Shown piece after piece: positions 1 through 16,110 of a stretch of 64,000 nt of DNA. Every line of letters begins with the position of its first letter. Position 1 is the first letter of the stretch. The translations under genes and the position numbers were made by a program. The stretch comes from Pogonophryne albipinna (taxonomy: Eukaryota > Chordata > Actinopteri > Perciformes > Artedidraconidae): the NCBI GenBank assembly GCA_028583405.1, contig CM053260.1:16014526-16078525 (forward strand). Direction: 5' to 3'. The notes under the pieces are model-generated. The model was not told the origin of the DNA. It saw only the letters and a list, made by a program, of their open reading frames with translations, and did no database searches.

Positions 1-756
1 CTCTCAATGAACTACATCTCTGGTCTTGCAGAACAACACACGTCACCAAGATGGCCGTCACTACTGTCTTGTCAAAAAAGAGATTGACTACCCTCACTAT
101 CAACACAATGAAACACGTCCAGAAGAATGTCATGCAAAGCTGCCTGCCTGCCTTCCTTTGATTCTCTCTGAACTGCCTGAACTTTTTAATGTCAACCATT
201 TGTGCAGATAGCATGAAGTCGAAAAGATCGCCGATGCTAATGTAGCGTTAGCGTTAGCATTTCTCCCCCGGGCTTAAATGGTGTATTATAGAATGATCCC
301 ACCGGTGTGACAGTACTCTTCAAAGGGTTCACGAAATATGACTACTCTTACTGTTTAACATTTTGGGTTACTTAATGTTACTTCATGTTAAGGCTAATAA
401 AAATGACAAGGCTAAGCCGGCTGTAATGCTAACTAACTAACGTGCTTGCTAGCTAGGTAGCTAACTTGATCCAGCCACTCCTGGTCCTTTCATCAGACGG
501 GAAGCGAAAGAACGAGCAAGACCCATTGCTGGTATGATAACAACCTGGTACTAAGCACACAGGCATCTTGTTAAAGTTATCTTATCTCTATTTTAGTGGA
601 GGAAAACAATTGTGACATCAGTTATGACTTCACTTACACTTACGCGACTCTGGGATTTGTTGTCTTTCTATTTTTCATAGTCTTATATTTCAACAATTTT
701 ACGACAAACTGTGACTTTTTTGACATGGAAATGATTTTTTAAGATTGACAAACATC

Positions 757-915
757 CAGTGGCGTTTCTATATGTACAAAAGTGGTGGGGCACAAAAAAC
801 TCAGATGTCTATAAGCTTCTGCAGTGAGGTTCATGGCTGGTGAGGCACTGACTCTGACTCTTCAGGTTTACAAATATTATATTTTGACCTAAATCAAAAT
901 ATAATATAATTTTCA
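757..915 (+). mobile_element. hAT-like terminal fragment with short palindrome
   Basis: CAGTGGCGTTTCTATATGT at 757 resembles the CAGTGGCG-type terminus of vertebrate hAT elements. Downstream, 874-887 and 894-907 form a perfect 14-bp inverted repeat with a 6-base loop. No matching opposite end was found nearby, so this is at best a truncated copy. Confidence 0.35.
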
Positions 916-1057
916 AAAGCTTTTTTAGTCTGATGCTTCAATTAATTTTAAACAGACAGTTCAACAGAAGGATACCCAAAAAATGTAATTTTATCATTTA
1001 AATATTGAATTGTTCTCTCTTAGTAAGATCCCATTTTCAATAAAATGGTGGTCTTAC

Positions 1058-1167
1058 CTTGACTTGAAGATGAAGTCCATTTGCCTATCCTTCTGGACAA
1101 AAATCTCTATTACTTTTTTGTAAAAGTCCTCCTTATCTTCTTGTAGTTTCAAAAGTCTATCATAAAT
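1058..1167 (-). other. exon-like segment, unidentified protein (36 codons)
   Basis: On the minus strand, a TTTAG acceptor-like end is followed by 110 nt open in one frame and then AAG|GTAAGA, a near-consensus donor. The segment reads IYDRLLKLQEDKEDFYKK (first 18 residues), then VIEIFVQKDRQMDFIFKS, and leaves phase 2. The composition, charged and heptad-like with aromatic residues, looks protein-like rather than random. The codon before the acceptor is a stop, so it cannot extend without splicing. I do not recognise the family. It may be an exon of a transposon-encoded protein, since hAT-like sequence lies on both sides, or of a host gene running leftwards. A CCAAT box and a GCATGCGC motif lie upstream of it on the minus strand at 1.42-1.54 kb. 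Confidence 0.3.
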
Positions 1168-1419
1168 CTAAATGATGGATTTATGATTCGAAAATGATAA
1201 AAGTAGGGTAGACATGTGGATATTATCCGGCTGAACAAAACGTACATTTATCTAACAGCTACGTTTCCCACAGATCTTATTTTGAGCTATTTTCTAAAAT
1301 CCCAAGGAGAAATATCATTGCTTTTTTGTGGAGGGAAGCCATGCGCAGCTTACTTCCTGGTTTTAGGACGCCTATCTCTCCTCCTCTTCACACACCACAC
1401 TTTTCGCGGCACACGTACT

Positions 1420-1545
1420 TACAGCCAATCAGCTCTGAATTATGTGAGATGACGTATGGTGGGGATGGCAGCTCTATGCCCCTATGGTCATTATTTTTTG
1501 CCACACACATTAAATAGGAAAATATTCTGAGCATGCGCAGTGTAG
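1420..1545 (-). promoter_or_regulatory. CCAAT and NRF1-like motifs
   Basis: GCCAATCA lies at about 1424-1431 and GCATGCGCAG, an NRF1-type site, at 1531-1540. Both are common in CpG-type vertebrate promoters and in some DNA transposon ends. They sit about 260-480 bp upstream of the minus-strand exon-like segment. Promoter activity is inferred only. Confidence 0.25.
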
Positions 1546-1960
1546 TTTTTACAGTCACCGTTCACTTTGACAGTGAGAGGGAGGGGCAGGATCGGGTTTT
1601 GTCCCACATGGCTCTAAACAGCTCAATAGGCACACACTGTAGACACTAATTAGAAGAACACAGACTAAAACAGCAATGTACAGACGAATCAGATGATTAA
1701 ACATGATCTTAAAATATATTTTATATATTTTGTAATTTATTTTTTGCATTTTGTTGTAATCATTATTTTAATACTTTCTGCTGACACTAGGTTTTCTCCC
1801 TCCATTGACTTCAATACATAATTTTTCCGAAATAATAGTGATGTGTCGGTCGCGAACGAGCCGATTCTTTTGAACGACTCTTTGGTACGAACGAGGGGAA
1901 CCGAGTCCTACTCGGTGAGAGCCGTTCTTGTTATTGTTCAATCGTTGGTCCGCACTCACT

Positions 1961-2353
1961 GGCCATTTCTCAATCTCGAGGATAGGAATTGGATTGGAAT
2001 TCCACAGAGGTCGCGTCCTTAAAATCCCCACAATGCTTTGCCCACGGATCAATTTCAAAAACCCTTGCGGAGAATGGCTGAACGTAAATATGTTACTTTG
2101 TTACATTTGTTATCACCAAAAATGTGTTCCGTGAAATTAAAGCAAGTTCATAATTAGATAGACATCGTGAGGTATTTATTTTCGGTACAGTTTATGTTGA
2201 AACCGTTAGAGAGAGTGGCACACTTGTTAGCCTGTTCCATTCTTCTTCGTTTTCCGAAGCCGTGGCTTGGAAGCATACTTGCTTTGTTTCTGAAGGAAGT
2301 GACTTGGAAGTACGTGACTACAAAGCCAGCATCCTCGAGATTGAGAAACGGCC
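1961..2353 (+). mobile_element. MITE-like element with 23-bp terminal inverted repeats
   Basis: 1961-1983 (GGCCATTTCTCAATCTCGAG plus GAT) and 2331-2353 are reverse complements with a single mismatch at the fifth base. The 393-bp size and lack of coding capacity fit a non-autonomous DNA element. The GGCC...TTTCTCAAT start is reminiscent of PIF/Harbinger or ISL2EU ends. I could not see a clear target-site duplication. Confidence 0.5.
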
Positions 2354-2552
2354 GCCGCCTGCCAACTTCCACTCGCCTTTTACAAAGCTTGATTTTGTTC
2401 CCCACACGTATTCTGTGAAGACCCGCCCTTACTCTGATTGGTAGGTTTCAGCACAAGGAGTGAGATGGGGTGGGTCTTAACGGAATACGCGAGAGAGAGA
2501 AGTCATAACAAGTGGTACAGGACAGGTAGACAACGTGTTTTTCGGATGGAAA

Positions 2553-2713
2553 ATGAGCCAAACGCGAAAACGCAGCAACATTTGGATGCACTTCAACCAA
2601 AACCCAGGATAAAGCGCACCATTTGTAAAGGCAAAATATCCTTTAAAGCAAGGTCAACAAATAATCTCCATCGCCACCTAAAAACACAGTATCTAATATT
2701 AAGAGTTGCATGA
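2553..2713 (+). pseudogene. BED zinc-finger remnant of a hAT transposase
   Basis: In one frame from ATG 2553 the sequence reads MSQTRKRSNIWMHFNQN, a typical BED-finger start, and meets a stop soon after. In another frame it continues TICKGKISFKARSTNNLHRH and LKTQY, the second half of the same domain. A frameshift near 2,605-2,615 separates them. Of the four zinc ligands, the first Cys appears as Arg and the last His as Tyr. The gene is clearly dead and lacks the catalytic domain. Confidence 0.6.
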
Positions 2714-3930
2714 ATTTCATTCAAGGCAAGGCAACTTTATTTACTTAACACGTACAGAGGGTAATCAATTTATCAACTTATTCTATTTTCCAAGGCTGTT
2801 TTAAAAATCTAAGAATACAATCATACAGTCATTGTGTGAAATGGCATAAAGAACGTTGGTAAAGGACTCTGCTCGCAAATTTGATAAACTCATTTCATGT
2901 CAGCTGATTATCTGGTCAGGGTTTGAGAGGTGGGTGGTATACTTTTGGAACTCGGTCCCCTCCTCTCTACTACCTGAATGTAATTTTTTTCTGAATTGTA
3001 TTATATCTATATAACTCTATGTAAAACTTTGGATAAGCAACTTTTATATTCCTTCGATTAACAAAAGAACCAACATGATAACCAACAGCGTTTTGATGAA
3101 ATTGAAGTAGATTTTTGGTCATTAATTTTGTTGGTTGAATAACCATTTTAAGGTCTCTTCTTGCTTTAGTGGAACAACGTCCCCTTAAGTCTTTGCCCCA
3201 CCTGCAGCTGAACCTGTATGTAAACATAGCTCTTGTTTATCTGTGAGCTTTTGCCTGATCCCAGCTCAAGAACACCCACCAGCCAGGCACTTGTGAAGAG
3301 ATGTTTTTGGATGAATCAGGGTGCATTTGCAATGCATTTCTAAACATTTCACATCACAAAAACGCTTTTCATGTGGTTTGGAGGCCCCTTAAATGTTGGC
3401 TGATAATCAATCTAACACTCTAATGTGCGTTGGTGTGTGTGCTTGTGTGTGTGGACACAGATCAGTAGTTCTGTGTGCATATTTGTGTGTTGCCCATCAT
3501 TGTGGCCAAGATTGAAAAACTCTCCGAGGGCTGTGAGGTCATGGCACATTTATTGATTGGAACTTTCTTATGCAGACATTTTGTGAAGGTTGAACGGCTT
3601 TCCATTCCCATTGTGTATTCTGTTACACATGTGACAATACACTGCTTCTGACAGGTCACATAACAGCTTTTTTTCTTTGCCAAAATACTCCTGAAATGTT
3701 TTTCGCCACTTTCACACCATTTTTCTTTATTTCCGTCACCTTGGGCCAACAATAAAGACAAGGTGGCCTAACACCGAAAATGAGACACAAATTATTGGAA
3801 CAAACATCCAAAGGTTGAAATTAAGTTGAAGCTGCCCAGCATGTTCTGCATATATACTACTGACCAATATCATCAGTAGATACTTGTTTTCCAAAGTGAT
3901 GCTCTGTGAGGCCTCTGTGAAGTCAGAGTG

Positions 3931-3932
<2 letters not shown>

Positions 3933-4022
<90 letters not shown>

Positions 4023-4037
4023 GCGTGCGCGCGCGCA
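3933..4037 (+). repeat. (GT)43 followed by (GC)-rich alternating tract
   Basis: 86 bp of GT alternation, then TTGCGCGTGCGCGCGCGCA. The whole stretch is almost entirely alternating purine-pyrimidine and ends in CG-rich sequence. Confidence 0.9.
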
Positions 4038-4289
4038 TTTGTTTGAGCTCTAAAATCAAATCACATTTTATTTGTGAATAGTCAACTTTACTTTATACTG
4101 CTTCCAAGCCACCCTGGCCTTGGACTTATGGCCATTGATGAGAATTTATAGAGCACAAATTATTTTATATACCATGATTTGAGGTCATATAGCATTTATC
4201 TTTTTGTTATTTTATTCTAAGGTACACTGACTCAGGAACTGTGCAAAGCTAAACAAAGTTGGCAGTATTTCAATGTGGATCCTTATTGG

Positions 4290-4334
<45 letters not shown>

Positions 4335-4512
4335 GTTTATTTATATAGCCCAATATCACAAATGTTACATTTGTCTCAGTGGTCTTCACAGTTTGTACAG
4401 AGTATCAGTATGACAATACGACACTGTGACCAACTGTGAAGACCACTGAGACAAATGTAACATTTGTGATATTGGGCTATATAAATAAACATTGATTGAT
4501 TGATTGATTGAC
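4290..4512 (+). repeat. inverted repeat of a TCAA-tailed teleost interspersed repeat
   Basis: Left arm 4314-4393 and right arm 4432-4511 are reverse complements over about 80 bp, separated by 38 bases. Each arm consists of (CAAT)n followed by GTTTATTTATATAGCCCAAT and CACAAATG..., which I recall as a common teleost repeat tail. The (CAAT)n on the left extends further, from about 4290. The arms appear perfectly paired by eye. Confidence 0.85.
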
Positions 4513-4629
4513 ACCCTCTGTCCTTAGACCCTCACATCGTACAAGGAAAAACTTGACAAGACCTTTCCCAGTGAATCCCTACATATCTGTTATTCTGAAG
4601 TATCTTGTGTAAGGTGTAGTAGACAGAAG

Positions 4630-5010
4630 TCAGTCTCTGTTCCTGCCCATGTTGTACTTGTTACTCCACTACATTTATTTGCTACTTTTAGTTAATAATT
4701 ACTACTAATTATTAGTTAATACAAAATATAAATCAACTAATTGAAACACATTCACATTGAATTTAAGGTAAGAATATCCAGCTGCACTTTTCAAAAACAT
4801 AAAAAAGCTCCACCTTTTCCAGTTGGGATAGACACATAAATGCATTAATGATCAGAATCCAGTAATTTAATATATATCATTCTAAAATGGGCCATAACAC
4901 ATAATGAGTACTTGCATTTTGAGGCAATTAAAAAATTTTTTTTGGGGATTTAGATGCAGGACATTTACTTGTCATAGAGTATTTTTACAATTTGGTAGTG
5001 CTAGTTTAGA
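4630..5010 (+). repeat. interspersed teleost repeat, copy 1
   Basis: CTTGTTACTCCACTACATTT at 4,657 and ATGCAGGACATTTACTTGTC near 4,950 match the two ends of a very common fish repeat remembered for its CTTAAGTAAAAGT-rich ends. The interior is diverged and AT-rich. A related copy in the opposite orientation lies at about 10,885-11,370. Confidence 0.45.
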
Positions 5011-5599
5011 CATTGAAATATATTTTTCCTCCCACCAATATGACTGAACTGATTTAAAAGTCTTTAAACATTCAAATGAAATGTTCACCTTAACATGTGT
5101 AATAATGTTTACTTCTTTCCTTCATGACATGGAGGTGAGTTTGCTTTAAATGTACTGATAACAATAGCTATTATAAAATGAATGTATATGCATAGCAATT
5201 ACCAGCAGACAGGCAAAATGTCAACATGTTTATGAATTAAATTACATTAAAATCTGCATATAGGAAAACCGCTAATGAAGATTACGTCATGCCTGTGAAC
5301 TAATGGCTCTGTTGGATTTTATTTCTTAAAATACACAAATGTATGTTCAAGGAGGTGCAAACAGAGACATCCAAAACATTTTATATACTCCTGAACTGTA
5401 ATCACACATCATAACGTTATACATATATATGTATATACAGTATATATTGTAATATTGTATTTCTTACTCAATCCATTTATAATTGAACTTTGATGTCATT
5501 TTATTTTGCAGATTAGGATTAATAGTAGAAAATATAATCAACACATCAAATATGATTTTATTTAGTGTAGTATAGGGTATTTAGGGAGCAGACTATATT

Positions 5600-5760
5600 C
5601 TTATTAAAGGGGGTGGGGGGGATTAGCTCTGTAACAGCTGCAAATTTAAAGTGATGTACACATTAATTGGATTTATAATCCAGTAATATAATTTATATTA
5701 TTCTGAAATGGGTTTACATTAAGTGCTTTAATTGTATTTTTTTTTGCTGTGTTCTAAGTA
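5600..5760 (+). repeat. partial duplicate of the interior of repeat copy 1
   Basis: AATCCAGTAATATAATTTAT followed by ATTCTGAAATGGG at about 5,677-5,712 closely matches 4,855-4,892 (AATCCAGTAATTTAATATAT, then ATTCTAAAATGGG). It appears to be a second fragment of the same repeat family. Confidence 0.45.
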
Positions 5761-5800
5761 TACCACTTGCTACAAATTGTATTGATCACCCTGCCTCACA

Positions 5801-10880
<5,080 letters not shown>

Positions 10881-10884
10881 AACC

Positions 10885-11370
10885 AGCGTTTGAAGAAGTA
10901 TACTCTCTCACTTAAGCAAAAGTCCTGCATTCATATTTGCACTGTACTTAAGTAGAAGTATAAGCATTAGCATCAATACATGCTTTAAGTGTCAAAAGTA
11001 ATAATGCAGAATGGCCCATCTCACTAAAATGTTATATTCTTAGATTTGTTATGTATTAATGTATAAGAACCACTAATGTACTGCTGGTAACGACTGGGAT
11101 AATTCCAACCACTGCAGGGTGCCTAATCCATAGTAATCCATCATAATTCATTTGATGATATATTTTTGTAAAATGTATCTGAATTAAAAATGGCTAATTA
11201 ACTGGTAACTAAGATATTAAACCCCTAGCGCCAAAGGTTAGTTTAGTGAAAAAGTACAATATTGGCTTCTTAAATGTAAAATATATGGTTAGAAAAAACA
11301 AGTAAAACCATGTAAATCATAATTGTATTAAAGAGCAGTACTTCAGTAAATTTACTTTGAGCCCTACGTT
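10885..11370 (-). repeat. interspersed teleost repeat, copy 2 (reverse orientation)
   Basis: TTAAGCAAAAGTCCTGCATT near 10,914 and TACTTAAGTAGAAGTATAAG near 10,946 match the end of the same common fish repeat seen at 4.6-5.0 kb, in the opposite orientation. AGAATGGCCCATCTCACTAA is also part of it. Confidence 0.5.
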
Positions 11371-12596
<1,226 letters not shown>

Positions 12597-13479
12597 GTTT
12601 GTGAGACACGTAGCAGCTGTGACAGTAAACATGTTTATGAAACACCTGCTAATGGAAAACAGGCGTTGATTGTCTTCCAGCAATCAGAGTATATTCGGAG
12701 AGCGATGCTGAAACTATTGTCTGTCATTTATTATTGTAATACACCCAGCCTTGAGAAATGCAGTTTCAGACAGTCTTCTGTTGTCTTTTGCATAACCACA
12801 GAGGCGGCAGTGGTATTTGTGTGTGTGTGTTTGTTTGTGTGCGTGTGTTTGTTTATGTGAGTGTGCATATGCAGCCTTCCCACTTTGTCTTTTTATTTGT
12901 AAACATGCACACTCATATGTGTACCAAAGTGGGTGTCGGCACATATGAGTGTGTTTGTGAATGTTTGGATAATATGGTCTCTGCGCTGCTTTATCGCTCT
13001 GGGTCTGTTTATTTGTGTATATGTGTGTGTGGCTGTGTGTGTGTGTGTTGTGAGACCTCTCTTTGGGTTTGACTCTCAAGGCATTGTGGAGATGTTGTGG
13101 GGGTTGTTTGTAAACATCAACAGCAGTAAGTTTTATTTTATTGTGTCTTTATTTTACGACATTATTCCCAGATGGCTGCTAAAGCTTGCAGATTTTAATG
13201 CGTCTACCACACATTTCTGCGCTCCCTCGCCTCACGCTCCTCTGACACACATGTGCTTTTGCTCTCATACGCAAACAAACAACACGGTCTGTGGGGCTGA
13301 TGCGTTCAGGAATGAGCACTGGAGAAGAATTCTCCCCCACATTTCCACTCAGGCCAGAATCAGCTCTTTTTCTTTTATCAATCTAAAATCCTGCGTTTAA
13401 GGGATCACATTGAGTTATTCAAGTTAGTGGCAGGAGCTTTTTTTCCAGCTCTGTGACACTGTGGGTGAGCTCTCCCATA

Positions 13480-13640
13480 TTTCTCTTTAATTAAGCCAGG
13501 GAAAACCTTGTAGTACAGCCAACCCAGCTCATGTAGCCACTTATGTTTTAATTTAATTACCTGTCCACTTTGATAATTATTTCCCCTGATTAACAGGGAG
13601 AGAAGGGTTCCTAAATGGGAATTGGAGATGGGTGAGAGGG
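13480..13640. promoter_or_regulatory. candidate conserved non-coding element
   Basis: High-complexity AT-rich block with TTTAATTAAGCC, TTTTAATTTAATTACCTG and CTTTGATAATTATTTCCC. TAAT/ATTA core density is typical of developmental enhancers. Conservation cannot be checked from one sequence. Confidence 0.25.
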
Positions 13641-15310
13641 CCAAACAGCGCTTTTCTCTTTTCACCGAGAACAAGAAGGAAGGTGTGGACTTAAGATGTC
13701 CACGCCAGCCCTTTTTTTTTTTTTCGGTTTCATTTTTGGCCCGCTTTAGCCCAGCCTGGCTCGGCTTTATTTAGGCAGTGCAGAGTCTTATTGAGTTTCC
13801 TGTGCTCTGTTTAATCTTGTCATTTTATGCAACAATGAGCTAAAACAGGCAAACAACAACAAATCATGATTCTCCAAACAGGCGCGGGTGATTGATATCT
13901 TTAGTAAAAATGTCAACAGTTACACAACAGCAAGCACAAAGATGATTCAGTCTCTTCGCCCTCTATTGTACTTCTCTTGTATTATTTTTCTATCATTTGG
14001 TTGTTTTGTCTGTTAGTGTATTATCTGTTGTCATTATTTCTGTGGACCTCAGGAAGAGTAGCTGTTTCAGTTACTAATGGGGATTATAATAGAATCCGAC
14101 ACATCTTTAGTTATAAGATTGAGGTTGTTTGTCACTTATAAAGATTATACGTACCCACACTGGTGTCCAGTTATAAACTTTCTTTTAATAACACCGTCTC
14201 ATTTTTTCAATCAAACTTGGAAGTGCACCTTGATGATAACGGCCACTTAAAAAGCATCACTGATCACCGTCCAATTCCTCACATTAGCGCCCGCCACTCC
14301 TCTTGAGATTTATTGGAGATATATAACAAAGTGTTCCTGGCAAAAGACACTGTCAGGCTCAGAAGAGAGGTGAGTATAAAATAAAATATGGGTGCTCATG
14401 TAGTAGTTAGATTCACAAACACACACCCTAAACATTTGCACACATACACACATAGTGGTATTGATCGTGCTAATGAATGTGTTGTGATTTACTGCGGCCG
14501 TGGCCCATTGTTGGGTGGTGCTGTGATGGACTGCCATCATTTTCCAATGGTAAAAGCTCAGATAGAGCAAAGGCAGGAGGGCAGAATCTCATTTAATGGC
14601 CAAAGCAAAATTATTCTAAGATCTTCTTATGAGTTATGGCACTCTTTTTTTTCTCTCACTTTTCCTGCGACAGGTATGATGTAATTTCCAAATTTCATCA
14701 GAGACAGTAATCTCAACACTGATTATGCTGTCAATTAGTAAATGAATGTGGTGGTGAGGTGAAGAAAAAAAGGTGGTAATAACTCTGCAAAAGGATTTGT
14801 CAGGCTTCCAAAATACATAAAGGACATAGTGAGGTAAGGAGACAGTACAAATTGTCCAATCACAATATAACTGTCTATTCGCAAGGTAAGTGTAAAACAA
14901 GAAATAACCCATTTGAAATGATTTTATGCCTTTTGTTGTTGTTGAATGCAGCATTTCTTAGGTTGTGGTAAATCTTTTTGGCACTAATCAATAAAGGCTT
15001 CCATGCAGTCAATAGATGACACTTGTATCGCCAAAAGGTGTTTCAAGAGTGAAAAATGCAGAAAAATAGACTTTATTTAAATTGTATATAAACCGATGCA
15101 CATTTTTTAAACTCTGAAATTAACAAGTGTTTAAAGAAAATCAAAGTGTTTTTAAATATCAGGCTGCTTCAGTTTGTGTGATCGTGCTTTGTTTCTGACG
15201 GTTTTTTAGCTCAAACTCTGTGCAGGCTAACATCTGTTCCTCTCTGCCTCCACAATAGCACAACTCAGCCGGGATGCAAAGAGAGGTCAAAAGATCAGTG
15301 CCTTCCCCTT
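13641..15310. other. non-coding stretch upstream of the candidate promoter
   Basis: Mixed sequence with no protein-like frame. A poly-T run lies at 13,711-13,724. Nothing specific was recognised. Confidence 0.35.
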
Positions 15311-15334
15311 ACACACACGCGCACGCATACACAG

Positions 15335-15380
<46 letters not shown>

Positions 15381-15400
15381 GCACACACGCACACACACAC
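15311..15400 (+). repeat. CA repeat with CG interruptions
   Basis: About 90 bp of CA alternation with several CG steps (ACGCGC, CACGCACGC), immediately before the CpG-rich block. Confidence 0.9.
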
Positions 15401-15439
15401 TGGGAGAGAGGGAGAGAGAGAGATACCTCAAACCGGCTG

Positions 15440-16110
15440 CTGTTTTCCTATTGTGCGCCAGGGCTTTGCGAGGATAGGGCAAGCGATGAAAAACGCGCAC
15501 CTGCTTTAGAGTAATTACGGTAGCGCAGCAGCAAACTGTCCCTCTCGCAACACACACACTCCACACTCGTTCACTCGCACAGCCCTAGTGATTCAACCCT
15601 GATTTCCAGCGAACGAGCAAGCAACAGACGGGATGCCAAAAAGTGAGGACCGGTGGAGAGCTTGTTCGCGCTGAAGAAGCCTCTCGAAGAGATAGCGAGG
15701 GGAAGCAGACGCAACAAAACAAGACGAGAAGCTGCGCGCTTTCTCCGCGGCAACTTGCGCACAGTGCCAGAGTTTTAGCGGCAGTATTGTTCTGACTTCA
15801 CTCCAGAGGGGCCACTCCGAGGAGAGAGGACGCACACAAAAGGGAAAAGGAAAGGACTAACGAGCACGCTTTGTCGTTTAAAGTAATGGTCCTGCGGTCT
15901 TAGATCCTAGATTTCTCTGTCTCTCTCTCCCCTCTCTGTTCCTTTCCATTTTTCTTTTTTTGAGATTTTTTTCGTCGGTTTGTGTCCCCCTTTGTCGCCG
16001 CGAGAGAGTGGACGCATCGGGGGCTCGAGGAGCAGAAGCGGGGCTGTCCACATGGTCCAACCACTGGCGTGAAAGTTGACTTCTTCAGAAAACAAGAGAA
16101 CAGGTTGATG
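15440..16110 (+). promoter_or_regulatory. CpG-rich candidate promoter / first non-coding exon of foxp4
   Basis: This block is the most CpG-dense stretch upstream of the foxp4 coding exon. It has many CG dinucleotides (GCGAACGAGC, CTTTCTCCGCGGCAAC, GTCGCCGCGAGAG), a purine-rich body typical of 5' untranslated sequence, and no long reading frame. Possible donors are AAA|GTGAGG at 15642/15643 and ACAG|GTTGAT at 16103/16104; neither is decisive. FOXP genes usually have a non-coding first exon far upstream of the ATG exon, and the position and orientation fit. There is no TATA box that I trust. The assignment is inference. Confidence 0.4.

Larger units (their letters stand above)
1836..2715 (+). 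mobile_element. degraded hAT-type element, 5' portion
   Basis: The left end TAGTGATGTGTCGGTCGCG resembles a known hAT-style terminus. The following 100 bp carry repeated GAACGA/ACGAGCC motifs. A BED zinc-finger remnant lies at 2553-2713, which is where a hAT transposase begins. A second element (1961-2353) appears nested between the terminus and the coding remnant. The rest of the transposase is absent, and a different repeat-like sequence (CAAGGCAAGGCAACTTTATT) starts at 2722. Confidence 0.45.

Noticed and set aside
51..161. Small plus-strand frame MAVTTVLSKKRLTTL..., 36 codons, after an AG acceptor-like site at the left edge
   Set aside because: Good ATG context, but short, unrecognised and unsupported by any downstream signal. 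It could be an exon of a neighbouring gene but cannot be judged from 160 bases.
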